This document shows positions 26,361-35,102 of a stretch of DNA of 64,000 nt, piece by piece; the stretch's first letter is position 1; each line of letters starts with the position of its first letter. Location of the stretch: positions 1 to 64,000 of the forward strand of contig CAYYMH010000017.1 of the NCBI GenBank assembly GCA_964472785.1, given 5' to 3'. Under the pieces are notes generated by a model, which was not told the DNA's origin, searched no databases, and saw only the letters and a program-made list of their open reading frames with translations. This DNA is from CAYYMH01 sp964472785 (GTDB lineage: Bacteria > Zhuqueibacterota > Zhuqueibacteria > Thermofontimicrobiales > Thermofontimicrobiaceae). Made by a program: the position numbers and the translations under genes.

Positions 26361-27422
26361 TCAATAATTACCGATTGAATTTTCTAATTCTTTAATCCGA
26401 TATTCAATGATTTTCTTGCTCGGATCGAATTCACCAAATTTTTTCAAACCGAGTGATTGAATTGCTGTGTCAATAATTTCTTTTTCTGTTTTATTTGTGT
26501 CCTTGCGCTGTTTCTTTAAATAATAACTTCCTGCCATCATTAATGCTTCACGGGGAATTAAACCGACCAATTCACTGCCTGTCACCTGTGTGCCCATTTT
26601 CATGGCTTCAGAACGAATTGTATCGTAAACAATATGCAAAGGTGACACCCGAAAATTTGTCAGGTTCATCGACACCTGAGTATGACCGAATTCTTCAATG
26701 TACCAACCGATTGCGCGCACTGCTTTCAACAAGCCGGCCGTTCGCAATCGGACTCCGCTCTTATCATGCACAATCGCTCCCGAGCTGTCCCTTTTCACCT
26801 GCCCGCTTTCCCGAATGGTTGCTGCGATGTGTTGTGCTATTTTCTTTTGTTTTGTAGCGAGATTAACATTAAACGCAATCAGAAAATCGCGCGCGCCCAT
26901 GACCGTCGCACCTGATTTAGCATTAAATTTTGTTTCACCAAAATCCGGTCTCCATTTAAGGTCATGAATTTTTTCAGCAAGTTTTTCGTACTGCCCGCTG
27001 CGAATATTGGCAAGACTTTGACAATCCTCCCGCGTGGCTGATTTTTCATAGAGGTAAACCGGAATGCCCAATTCCTCTCCGACGCGTTTCCCAACCGTGC
27101 GTGCAATTTCAGAACATTGTTCCATTGTCACATCAGCAACGGGCACAAAGGGACAGACGTCAGTTGCTCCCAATCTCGGATGGACCCCCTGATGATTGCA
27201 CATATCAATCAGCTCGGCAGCTTTTTTTATCGATTTGAAAGCAGCCTCTTTAACACCGTTGGGAGTTCCAATATAAGTAATCACGGTTCGATTCGTTGAT
27301 TCACCGGAATAGATATCCAACAATTTTACCTGAGGTGTCTGCTGAATTTCATCCGCTATGGCTTGAATTATATTTTTATCTCGTCCCTCACTGAAGTTGG
27401 GAACGCATTCGACAATTTTCAT
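26361..27422 (-). CDS. ftcD: Glutamate formimidoyltransferase
   Basis: 353 residues. VPNFSEGRD at the start, NRTVITYIG, HPRLGATDVCPFVP, FGETKFNAKSGATVMGAR and MNLTNFRVSPLH cover the N and C subdomains of formiminotransferase, which moves the formimino group from formiminoglutamate to tetrahydrofolate in histidine breakdown. No cyclodeaminase domain is fused (the animal enzyme is about 540 residues). No hut genes are adjacent. Confidence 0.92.
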   Translation of the reverse strand: MKIVECVPNFSEGRDKNIIQAIADEIQQTPQVKLLDIYSGESTNRTVITYIGTPNGVKEAAFKSIKKAAELIDMCNHQGVHPRLGATDVCPFVPVADVTMEQCSEIARTVGKRVGEELGIPVYLYEKSATREDCQSLANIRSGQYEKLAEKIHDLKWRPDFGETKFNAKSGATVMGARDFLIAFNVNLATKQKKIAQHIAATIRESGQVKRDSSGAIVHDKSGVRLRTAGLLKAVRAIGWYIEEFGHTQVSMNLTNFRVSPLHIVYDTIRSEAMKMGTQVTGSELVGLIPREALMMAGSYYLKKQRKDTNKTEKEIIDTAIQSLGLKKFGEFDPSKKIIEYRIKELENSIGNY

Positions 27423-27453
27423 TCGATTCTGCCACCATTATTTCAGTGAACAG

Positions 27454-28638
27454 TTACTTGATCAAAATGAGCTCCATTTGGCGAGGTGACAGAAATTCAC
27501 AGCCATTATGCGTAACGACGACTTCCTCCTCTATTGTAGCAACGCCGTAGCCTTCGCAAGTCACACGCGGTTCCAAAGTGTACACCTGTCCCTCTTCTAC
27601 TTTCAGGAAAGGTAATTTGCCGTATCGCTCCCATTGCGGACAGAGTGTACCAGAGCCATCGTGAGCTTCTCTGCCAACCTGATGGCCAAGAGCGTGAGGA
27701 TATTCTTCAAATCCCTGATCTACAATATAGTTCCGTGCCACATCATCCACCTGCCATCCTTCGACACCCGGTTTTAAAAATTTCGCCGCTTCAGTTATCG
27801 CATCCCGCACCGCGTTAAATGCTTTTTTAACTTCCGGCGGCGCATCCTGTTCTCCGTTTTTTAAAAAGTACCAGGTGCGTTGCAAATCAGACACGTAATC
27901 GTCTTTTTTGACACCAAAATCCATATTAATAATATGTCCTGGTTTGGTCTTTCGATCGGTGGGACCATAGTGGGCACCTGCGGTATCCGGCCCGGTAAAA
28001 ACTGAAGGACAGGATGACTGATCCCAGGACAAGCCCAATCCTCTTTGCTCAACTTCGTCGAGTATGAATTTTGCAATTTGTTTTTCACTTAACCCCGGTT
28101 TCAGAAAATTGGTCACCTTATCAAAAATTGAGATTGTTTCACTGATAGCGCTCTTTAACCGGCTAAGTTCGGTCGGCGATTTTCTGCCCCTTAATGCTGA
28201 AATGATCTCTTCAGCAGAAACCAATTTGTCTTCAAAAACACTTCCCTTGAGATACTGTTTTAATAACAAATACATTCCGTGCGTCAATCCATCGGACATG
28301 TGATCGTTGACCGAAAAATTGACAGCGATCTTGTTTGGATTGACTTCTTCAATTTCACGAATCAAAGGGTCACGAATAGCTGCTTTATAGCTGATAACGT
28401 TTTGGTACACCCCGAGGTCGTTTATTCCGGCATAATCCAGATTGCCGACAATGGCGGTAGTGCGACCATTCGCAGAGATTAAAAAAGCGGATTGCCAGGT
28501 GCAGCTCGCGTTCAGAATGAGTGGTAAACAGGGATCTGTGATAGTATGGCTTTCCCGGACAAAAACGAGCCAGAGATCAATGTTTTTCTGTTTCAGAATC
28601 TTAATTGCCTGATCAATTTTTTCTTTAACAATATCCAT
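27454..28638 (-). CDS. M24-family metallopeptidase (Xaa-Pro peptidase/creatinase-like)
   Basis: 394 residues, no signal peptide. N-terminal creatinase-type domain (1-150), then a pita-bread domain with five metal ligands: Asp in INMDFGV and in SDLQRTWYF, His in HALGHQVGREAHD, Glu in TLEPRV and in ATIEEEV. Cytosolic aminopeptidase removing residues before proline is most likely. First gene of the operon M24-ftcD-pfkB-isomerase. No clear ribosome site. Confidence 0.87.
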   Translation of the reverse strand: MDIVKEKIDQAIKILKQKNIDLWLVFVRESHTITDPCLPLILNASCTWQSAFLISANGRTTAIVGNLDYAGINDLGVYQNVISYKAAIRDPLIREIEEVNPNKIAVNFSVNDHMSDGLTHGMYLLLKQYLKGSVFEDKLVSAEEIISALRGRKSPTELSRLKSAISETISIFDKVTNFLKPGLSEKQIAKFILDEVEQRGLGLSWDQSSCPSVFTGPDTAGAHYGPTDRKTKPGHIINMDFGVKKDDYVSDLQRTWYFLKNGEQDAPPEVKKAFNAVRDAITEAAKFLKPGVEGWQVDDVARNYIVDQGFEEYPHALGHQVGREAHDGSGTLCPQWERYGKLPFLKVEEGQVYTLEPRVTCEGYGVATIEEEVVVTHNGCEFLSPRQMELILIK

Positions 28639-28680
28639 GGGATTCGTTTCAGTTATTTGTGATCATGTTATATTTACTAA

Positions 28681-28716
28681 AAAGAAACCGAGAATAAGTG
28701 ACATCTCGGTTTCTTT
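28681..28716 (-). terminator. Terminator after mdh
   Basis: Perfect 13-bp arms AAAGAAACCGAGA (28681-28693) and TCTCGGTTTCTTT (28704-28716), 10-base loop. On the minus strand it follows the mdh stop by 27 bases and runs into a T-rich stretch, separating mdh from the peptidase operon. Confidence 0.88.
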
Positions 28717-28743
28717 GATCGACAATTTTAACTATTCACTATC

Positions 28744-29679
28744 TTATAACTTTGTTTCTTCGACTGCTTTTTTCACAGCATTCAATGAATTTTCCAACAT
28801 ATCTTTTTCTTCATCAGTCAGCTTGATTTCGAGTACTTCCTCTACGCCTCCGGCACCAATAATCACCGGCACACCCAAGTAGTATCCTTTGATACCATAC
28901 TCACCCTCTAAATAGGCTGCACACGGCAACACACGTTTTTTGTCTTTAAGATAAGCTTCAGCCATTTCGATTGCGCTAACTGCCGGACTAAAAAACGCAC
29001 TGCCATTCCCTAACAAACCGACAATTTCAGTTCCCGCTTTGCGCGTTCTGTCAACAATCGCGTCTATTTTATCTTTTGGTAACAGTTCAGTTAAAGGAAC
29101 GCCTCCAACAGTTGCCAGACGGGGCAAGGGTACCATCGTCGGTCCGTGTCCACCTAACACTGTAGCGGAAACATCTTCTGTAGAAACGCCTAATTCAAGT
29201 GAAACGAAGGATTTGAAGCGCCCGGTATCCAACACGCCAGCCATACCAACTACGCGGTTTTTGGGAAACCCTGTGATTTGCTTAAATGAGTAAACCATTG
29301 CATCCAATGGATTTGTCAGAATGATACAAAACGCGTCCGGACAATATTTTTTAACGTTTTCAGCCACATTCGACATAATCTTCAAATTAACTTCCAACAA
29401 ATCTTCGCGGGTCATTCCCGGTTTTCTGGGTAACCCCGCTGTGACGATGACAACGTCAGCGCCCTTGATATCTTCATAATTGCTTGTACCCGATAAGTTG
29501 CTGTCCACGTCGAGCAATGGCGTGGCTTCGAAAATATCTAATGTTTTTCCCTTGGCCATTCCCTCTTTATCCGGGATTTCAAGCATTATTGGATCACCCA
29601 ATTCTTTCTGTGCAACAAGAAGTGCTAAGATACCACCGATTTGTCCTCCACCAATTAATGCAATTTTTTTTCTTGCCAT
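28744..29679 (-). CDS. mdh: Malate dehydrogenase (LDH-like type)
   Basis: 311 residues. ALIGGGQIGG binds NAD; GLPRKPGMTREDL carries the substrate-binding Arg pair, ILTNPLDAM follows, and GGHGPTMVPLPRL holds the catalytic His. Interconverts malate and oxaloacetate in the TCA cycle. Ribosome site AAGGAGAG; a TATAAT (29729-29734, minus strand) about 50 bases upstream is a plausible -10, without a good -35. Monocistronic by the downstream terminator. Confidence 0.95.
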   Translation of the reverse strand: MARKKIALIGGGQIGGILALLVAQKELGDPIMLEIPDKEGMAKGKTLDIFEATPLLDVDSNLSGTSNYEDIKGADVVIVTAGLPRKPGMTREDLLEVNLKIMSNVAENVKKYCPDAFCIILTNPLDAMVYSFKQITGFPKNRVVGMAGVLDTGRFKSFVSLELGVSTEDVSATVLGGHGPTMVPLPRLATVGGVPLTELLPKDKIDAIVDRTRKAGTEIVGLLGNGSAFFSPAVSAIEMAEAYLKDKKRVLPCAAYLEGEYGIKGYYLGVPVIIGAGGVEEVLEIKLTDEEKDMLENSLNAVKKAVEETKL

Positions 29680-29914
29680 ACGACTCTCCTTAATTAATAA
29701 ATGTGTGGCTAATTTATTTTAAAAGTGAATTATAGGCTTTTTTATCTGAAATGCATTAAACTCAGAACATTTACCCGGTAGTTACAGAGCAATTCCGCAT
29801 CGATTTAGAAGATGAATCTTTCAAAATGATCGAAAGTCCTGCTCAATAAGTCATGCAGATAAAACTATCCCGCGCGTCGCCATCTATAACAAATAAAACA
29901 ACAATTATCTCTAT

Positions 29915-30163
29915 CTACAACACATGAACCAATTTTCGTGATCTTCCCTGGGATGTATATTTTACCACACCGTCAATTTTAGCAAACAATGTGTAATCAC
30001 CGCCCAGTCCGACATTTTGACCCGGATGAAATTTTGTGCCACATTGGCGCACTAAAATGCTTCCGGCTGTGACTCGCTCACCGCCGAAACATTTCACACC
30101 TCTCATTTGAGCATTACTGTCTCGACCGTTCTTTGTGCTTCCAACACCTTTTTTATGAGCCAT
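29915..30163 (-). CDS. rpmA: 50S ribosomal protein L27
   Basis: 82 residues, starting MAHKKGVGSTKNGRDS and containing GGERVTAGSILVRQCGTKFHPG, the classic L27 sequence; the N-terminal tail reaches toward the peptidyl-transferase centre. No Firmicutes-type propeptide. Ribosome site TGGAGGTTC; 24 bases after rplU, in the usual rplU-rpmA order. Confidence 0.97.
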   Translation of the reverse strand: MAHKKGVGSTKNGRDSNAQMRGVKCFGGERVTAGSILVRQCGTKFHPGQNVGLGGDYTLFAKIDGVVKYTSQGRSRKLVHVL

Positions 30164-30187
30164 TTTATATGAACCTCCAATACATAT

Positions 30188-30502
30188 TTAACTTAAAACA
30201 ATATCTTCAATTTTTAATCGCGTCAAATCCTGTCGATGTCCTCGCTTTACTTTATATCCCTTTCTTCGCTTTTTCTTGAAGACAATGACTTTGTCACCTC
30301 TTTCAAAGGCAACAATTTTTGCTTTGACTTTTGCTTTTTTTATAACTGGATTCCCAACTTTAACACCTTTTTCATCTGAGGTTAAAAATACTTTATCTAA
30401 CTCAACAGTAGCGCCTTCTTTTCCCTCGATTTTGGGCGCTAAAATTTCGTCATCTTTTTGAACCTTAAATTGATGACCACCAACTTCAACGACTGCATAC
30501 AT
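30188..30502 (-). CDS. rplU: 50S ribosomal protein L21
   Basis: 104 residues; MYAVVEVGGHQFKVQ at the start and FKKKRRKGYKVKRGHRQ near the end identify L21, an early-assembly 23S rRNA-binding protein. Ribosome site CCGGAGGAT. Has its own promoter in the gap after rng (30588-30616), so the ribosomal pair can be expressed apart from rng. Confidence 0.97.
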   Translation of the reverse strand: MYAVVEVGGHQFKVQKDDEILAPKIEGKEGATVELDKVFLTSDEKGVKVGNPVIKKAKVKAKIVAFERGDKVIVFKKKRRKGYKVKRGHRQDLTRLKIEDIVLS

Positions 30503-30587
30503 GAATCATATCCTCCGGCATACTATACTTTTAATATAGCTAATTATGTTCTTAAAATTTCGGTAAATTGAAAATTTTACAGAGACA

Positions 30588-30616
30588 AATATAATAATAA
30601 TTATTGATTATGTCAA
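30588..30616 (-). promoter_or_regulatory. Sigma-70 promoter of rplU-rpmA
   Basis: TTGACA (complement of 30611-30616), a 17-base spacer and TATATT (30588-30593) on the minus strand. The -35 box overlaps the rng stop codon (30613-30615). Transcription would start about 70-75 bases before the rplU ATG. Confidence 0.75.
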
Positions 30617-32127
30617 GCCCTAAATTTGTCAGTAATCTCCTCATTTTTCTTCGAGTAGAAGCGCACTTCATCAAAAGCAATATTCTTGTCGGTTTTTAAA
30701 TCAATCTTAATTAAATACTTCCACATCAACTTGTTAACCGGACTTCTAAAGCCTTTTGACAAATACGATTTCAATTGAGGATGTGTAACAATCTTAATTT
30801 TCCGATCATTTGATTTTACTCTGTAGCGTTTAATCCAACTTTCGATTTGGTTCAGAATCGTACTTTTTGACGTAATAAACCCCATACCGTTACAGGTTGG
30901 ACAAGTCTCGCTCAAAGTATAAACCAGACTTGGACGTACGCGTTCCCGGGTCATTTCAATTAATCCAAATTCCGAAAGTTGAGTAATGTTTGCTTGAGCG
31001 CGATCTTTTCTGAGTTCGTTTTTCAGTTCATCATGGAGTCGTTTTTTAAACTTCTCATCTCTCATGTCAATAAAATCGATAACAATTATGCCACCCATAT
31101 CGCGTAACCGGAGCTGTCGGGCAATTTCCCGTGCTGCTTCCAGGTTTATCTTGAGGGCATTTTTTTCATGATTTTTTCCGCCGATATAACGCCCGCTGTT
31201 AACGTCAATCGCAGCAAGAGCTTCTGTTTGTTCGAAGATGATTGAACCACCGCTCCTCAACAGGACTTTTCTCGCCAGGCTTTTTTGAATATCATCTTCG
31301 ACCTTAAAATAATCGAATATTGGCTCTTTACGAGAGTAATGCTCAACCACACCCAGCATATCATGGGCGACATCTTTCAGGTAGGTAATGATTTGACGGT
31401 ATAATTTACGTGAATCTATTACCAGGCGCGTGACATCTTTAGTCATCAAATCACGAATCACACTGGAAATCATTCCCATGTCTTTATAAACCAGTGTGGG
31501 AGGTTTGCTCTTTTTTACCTGGGCTTCGATTCTTTTCCACGCTTTTAATAACGATTCAACATCAGCTTTTAATACCAAATTATTGCGCCCTTCAGCAGCC
31601 GTGCGAATGATAAGTCCGAAACCTTCCGGTCGAATCGCCCTGCCGATTTTCTTCAATCGACGCCGTTCCCGGTGGCTTTCGACCTTTTTGGAAACGCCCA
31701 CCATTTTTGACTGGGGAACCAACACTAAAAATCGCCCCGGAATCGAAATTTGCGTTGTTAGCCTCGAACCTTTCGTGCTGATGGGTTCTTTGATAATCTG
31801 AACTAAAAGTTTCTGGCCCTCTTTGATTTTTTCGGGTGGTAATGATTCTATGTGGTTATTATCCTCATCGAGATCAATCATGGCCTGCACCGGTGAAAAT
31901 GATTCACCGATATCTGAAAAATGTAGAAATGCATCCTGTTTCTGTCCGATATCCACAAACGCGGCCCGCATACCTTTAACGACGTTGACAACTTTTCCCA
32001 AATAAATATTACCCACTAAACGCTCGTGTTCGGGCTTTTCAACAAACAGTTCAACTAATTTGCCATTCTCCAGAATGGCGATACGTGTTTCTCCAACGGT
32101 GGAGTTGATAATAATTTCTTTATTCAT
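30613..32127 (-). CDS. rng: Ribonuclease G/E family endoribonuclease
   Basis: 504 residues, the length of RNase G rather than full RNase E. N-terminal S1 RNA-binding domain (about 38-125, GNIYLGKVVNVVKGMRAAFV), then the catalytic part with IDVNSGRY (near 305) and IVIDFIDM (near 349) supplying the metal-binding Asp residues. CPTCNG (near 409) is the zinc-link that joins dimers. Acts in rRNA 5' processing and mRNA decay. Ribosome site TAGGACAAG. Follows the radical SAM gene by 40 bases. Confidence 0.95.
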   Translation of the reverse strand: MNKEIIINSTVGETRIAILENGKLVELFVEKPEHERLVGNIYLGKVVNVVKGMRAAFVDIGQKQDAFLHFSDIGESFSPVQAMIDLDEDNNHIESLPPEKIKEGQKLLVQIIKEPISTKGSRLTTQISIPGRFLVLVPQSKMVGVSKKVESHRERRRLKKIGRAIRPEGFGLIIRTAAEGRNNLVLKADVESLLKAWKRIEAQVKKSKPPTLVYKDMGMISSVIRDLMTKDVTRLVIDSRKLYRQIITYLKDVAHDMLGVVEHYSRKEPIFDYFKVEDDIQKSLARKVLLRSGGSIIFEQTEALAAIDVNSGRYIGGKNHEKNALKINLEAAREIARQLRLRDMGGIIVIDFIDMRDEKFKKRLHDELKNELRKDRAQANITQLSEFGLIEMTRERVRPSLVYTLSETCPTCNGMGFITSKSTILNQIESWIKRYRVKSNDRKIKIVTHPQLKSYLSKGFRSPVNKLMWKYLIKIDLKTDKNIAFDEVRFYSKKNEEITDKFRA

Positions 32128-32167
32128 CTTGTCCTATCTTAAATTTAAATTTTTGAGTTTCTGCTGC

Positions 32168-34783
32168 TTACACATCCATCGGCGACATGACAATGTCACC
32201 GACTTTGACTGCTAAATTTGTCCGTTCCACTTGTGACAGTGCAATTTCATCTTCGGTCAAATTTAACATGCCATCGAGTATTTCGGAGACACGAGCAGTT
32301 CGTCCTTGATCAAAATTAACAGTAATATGCAACGTATCATTTTCTTTGCCCGTTTCAATAGATTCGATATACGGGCGAATATCCAATGAGACGGTTGCAT
32401 TCGCTTTTACCCGGTCAACAATAATCTCATCTCTCCCGAGATACTCGTTAATTGATTTATTAAGATAGGATTGGTCAAAAGATTTCGGTAAAATCACACG
32501 ATATTCAGAAAGGTTTATCATTGCTGACAGTGATCGCTGCTTTGCTAATAAAGGCACGGATTTTATAAATTCCAAACCTTTGGGTAACACACGATTCACT
32601 GACCTCACAAGATCCTGACTGTGTTCTCTGAAATATTGAACGTCAAGATATTCACTGCTGCTTGTGTAGCCAACCGGTAATGGCGGACTGTAAGCAATTT
32701 TGGGATGCGGATGAAACCCTTGCGAGTACGCCAGATTCACGCCTGCCCTTCGAAATGCACGTTCGAAAATTCGAACGACATCCAAATGTGAAGTAAACCG
32801 AACCGTTTCCCCTTTTCTGTATTTCAAACGTACGATTTGGGGAACCGGCGCGGAAGCAGTTTGAATTCTTTTTCGGGAGCGCCCGTAATTCACATTGGTC
32901 GAATCAGCAGTATCTTTAAAATGGAATTGTTCAGTTTTCCCGTGTGCTCTGCTTTTAATTATTTCCTGACATTCAGCGTGAGCCATCAGTCCGCAGCCAT
33001 GACAAGAAGTTTCCCGACAATCTTCAGTTGTCTGAACAGATTGCGCTTTCTGATATTCCTTTTTCAGAAACTCTTTATTCACTCCTTTTTGAATGTGATC
33101 CCACGGTAAGGGTTCGTCTAATTTTCTTTCCCTGGTGTACTGATTCGAATCAATTTGGCAAATATCAAAGGCGTTTTTCCAAATATCATAGTTGAAATGG
33201 TCGCCCCACGAATCAAATTTTGCGCCGTCTTTCCACGCTTGATAAATGACACTGCCCAATCTTCGATCGCCCCTGGCTGTAATGCCTTCGATCAGTGATA
33301 CCTCTGGATCCCGCCAGCTTAATTTGATCATCGGGTCTGTCAGATTGTCTTTGAGATAAAAAATCTTCTGCTTCATCTCTTCAACTGAATCTTGAACAAC
33401 CCACTGGAACGGCGTATTCGATTTCGGGCAAAACGGAGAGATAGAAATGTTAATCGCTTTGCCGCGATTTTGTTTCGCTACTTTTTTGACCATTTTTATC
33501 AGATCAATAATACCGTCCATGTCCTCTTTTTCTTCACCCGGCTGACCAATCATAAAATACAGCTTAATGGAATTCCACCCCTCTTGAAAGGCGATTTTAA
33601 CGGCGCGTAATAAATCCTCATTGGTATTTGTTTTGTTAATGATTTTTCTCAGCCGTTCAGTACCCGCTTCAGGTGCCAAAGTGATGCCTGATTTTTTTAC
33701 TCTTTTCGCGTACCGTGCCATCTCGAGGGTAAACGTTTCTGTCCGTAACGACGGAAAAGAGACGTTCACCATCAGCGGCTCCAATTTGCGATTCAAACGA
33801 TTTAACAGGGAAGGTAATTGGCTATAATCCGAGGTGGACAACGACGCCAGAGAAATTTCGTCATAGCCAGTATTACGAATGACAGTTTCAATATGACGCG
33901 TCAAATCATCAACTGAACGCTCGCGAACCGGGCGATAAACGTAACCGGCGTTACAAAACCGACACCCCTGGGTGCAACCGCGCATGATTTCAACAGAATA
34001 GCGGTCATGTGTACTTTCAATTAAGGGAACCAGTGGTTTCAACGGATAGTAATCCGCTTTCAATCCGTCCACTGTTCTCGCCCGAACTTTATCGGGCACA
34101 TCTTCTTTTAATTTAACAACGCCCTTAAAAACACCATTTTCATATTGAGGTTGGTAAAATTCAGGCACATAAACTCCCCGAATTTGCGCCAATTTTCTCA
34201 ATACGTCTCCGCGCGGCATCCCTTCCTTTTTGGATTGTTTGATGAATTCAACAAACTCGCCAACAACGTCTTCACCATCGCCAACCACGAACGCATCCAT
34301 AAAATCCGCCAATGGTTCCGGATTGAACGCACATGGCCCTCCGGCAATGATGAGAGGATATTGTCCGTCTCTCTCCTTTCGATAAACCGGAATCTGTCCC
34401 AAATCAAGGATGTTAAGCACATTGGTAAAATGGAGTTCATATTGCAGCGTAAAACCCAATACATCAAAATTCTGCAACGGTTGTTTAGACTCTAGCGAGA
34501 ATAATGGCAGGTTCTTCTCTCGCAGCTTTTCTTCAACATCATCTGCCGGCGCGTAAATACGTTCAGCAACTGTATCATCCATTTTGTTCAAAATATGATA
34601 CAGTATTTCAAAACCAATGTGAGACATTCCGATTTCGTACAGATCGGGAAAAACTAACCCGAATTTTACCGCGGTCTCTGACCAATCCTTTTTAATAACA
34701 TGAATCTCGTTTCCCACATAACGTCCTGGTTTGGAAACGAGGGGTATAATTTGTTTTTCAATAATCTCCTGATAATTTTCCAT
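32168..34783 (-). CDS. Radical SAM protein (TIGR03960-like) fused to DUF2344
   Basis: 871 residues. N-terminal cobalamin-binding-like region (about 30-230, GLVFPDLYEIGMSHIGFEIL), radical SAM core with RGCTQGCRFC near 268-276 (CxxxCxxC for the 4Fe-4S cluster), a Cys-rich linker (SCHGCG, near 595), then a DUF2344 domain (about 650-871: RFTSHLDVVRIFERAFRRAG, YSQGFHPHPKIAY). Many bacteria encode these two parts as separate neighbouring genes before rng and rplU; here they are fused. Reaction unknown; constant linkage to rng-rplU-rpmA suggests rRNA or tRNA modification or ribosome work. Confidence 0.88.
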   Translation of the reverse strand: MENYQEIIEKQIIPLVSKPGRYVGNEIHVIKKDWSETAVKFGLVFPDLYEIGMSHIGFEILYHILNKMDDTVAERIYAPADDVEEKLREKNLPLFSLESKQPLQNFDVLGFTLQYELHFTNVLNILDLGQIPVYRKERDGQYPLIIAGGPCAFNPEPLADFMDAFVVGDGEDVVGEFVEFIKQSKKEGMPRGDVLRKLAQIRGVYVPEFYQPQYENGVFKGVVKLKEDVPDKVRARTVDGLKADYYPLKPLVPLIESTHDRYSVEIMRGCTQGCRFCNAGYVYRPVRERSVDDLTRHIETVIRNTGYDEISLASLSTSDYSQLPSLLNRLNRKLEPLMVNVSFPSLRTETFTLEMARYAKRVKKSGITLAPEAGTERLRKIINKTNTNEDLLRAVKIAFQEGWNSIKLYFMIGQPGEEKEDMDGIIDLIKMVKKVAKQNRGKAINISISPFCPKSNTPFQWVVQDSVEEMKQKIFYLKDNLTDPMIKLSWRDPEVSLIEGITARGDRRLGSVIYQAWKDGAKFDSWGDHFNYDIWKNAFDICQIDSNQYTRERKLDEPLPWDHIQKGVNKEFLKKEYQKAQSVQTTEDCRETSCHGCGLMAHAECQEIIKSRAHGKTEQFHFKDTADSTNVNYGRSRKRIQTASAPVPQIVRLKYRKGETVRFTSHLDVVRIFERAFRRAGVNLAYSQGFHPHPKIAYSPPLPVGYTSSSEYLDVQYFREHSQDLVRSVNRVLPKGLEFIKSVPLLAKQRSLSAMINLSEYRVILPKSFDQSYLNKSINEYLGRDEIIVDRVKANATVSLDIRPYIESIETGKENDTLHITVNFDQGRTARVSEILDGMLNLTEDEIALSQVERTNLAVKVGDIVMSPMDV

Positions 34784-35102
34784 TCAATTCTTTAGTAATA
34801 ATATTTTTTTAAAAAAATTACGATATTTTTTGTTTTTTTAATTAATCTACAATAGGTTGATATTTCAACTATTCATATTGGCAAAAGTTCCTGTATTATC
34901 GCTCGATTTCGGGCATCTAATTACAGTAGATACAACTATCGCGAAAGGTGTCATTCTCATAAATTATTATCGTTTACGTTCACTAGACATTTATTTATAC
35001 GAAGCTAAATAAGAAATCGGGCAGCCAGGTGCTGACATACCCGATTTGAAATTTAAAACTAAATTTTAATACAACTTCACATTAAAAATTAACGCACATT
35101 AA
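34784..35102. other. AT-rich intergenic region upstream of the radical SAM operon
   Basis: No gene. The right end holds the terminator of the oxidoreductase operon (35014-35047); the left part should hold the radical SAM promoter but no clear pair of boxes is seen. A long A/T run lies at 34806-34850. Confidence 0.5.
35014..35047 (-). terminator. Terminator of the 2-oxoacid oxidoreductase operon
   Basis: Outer arms AAATCGGG (35014-35021) and CCCGATTT (35040-35047) enclose a CAGC/GCTG inner stem (35022-35025, 35031-35034). Lies 56 bases past the beta-gamma subunit stop on the minus strand. Confidence 0.7.
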
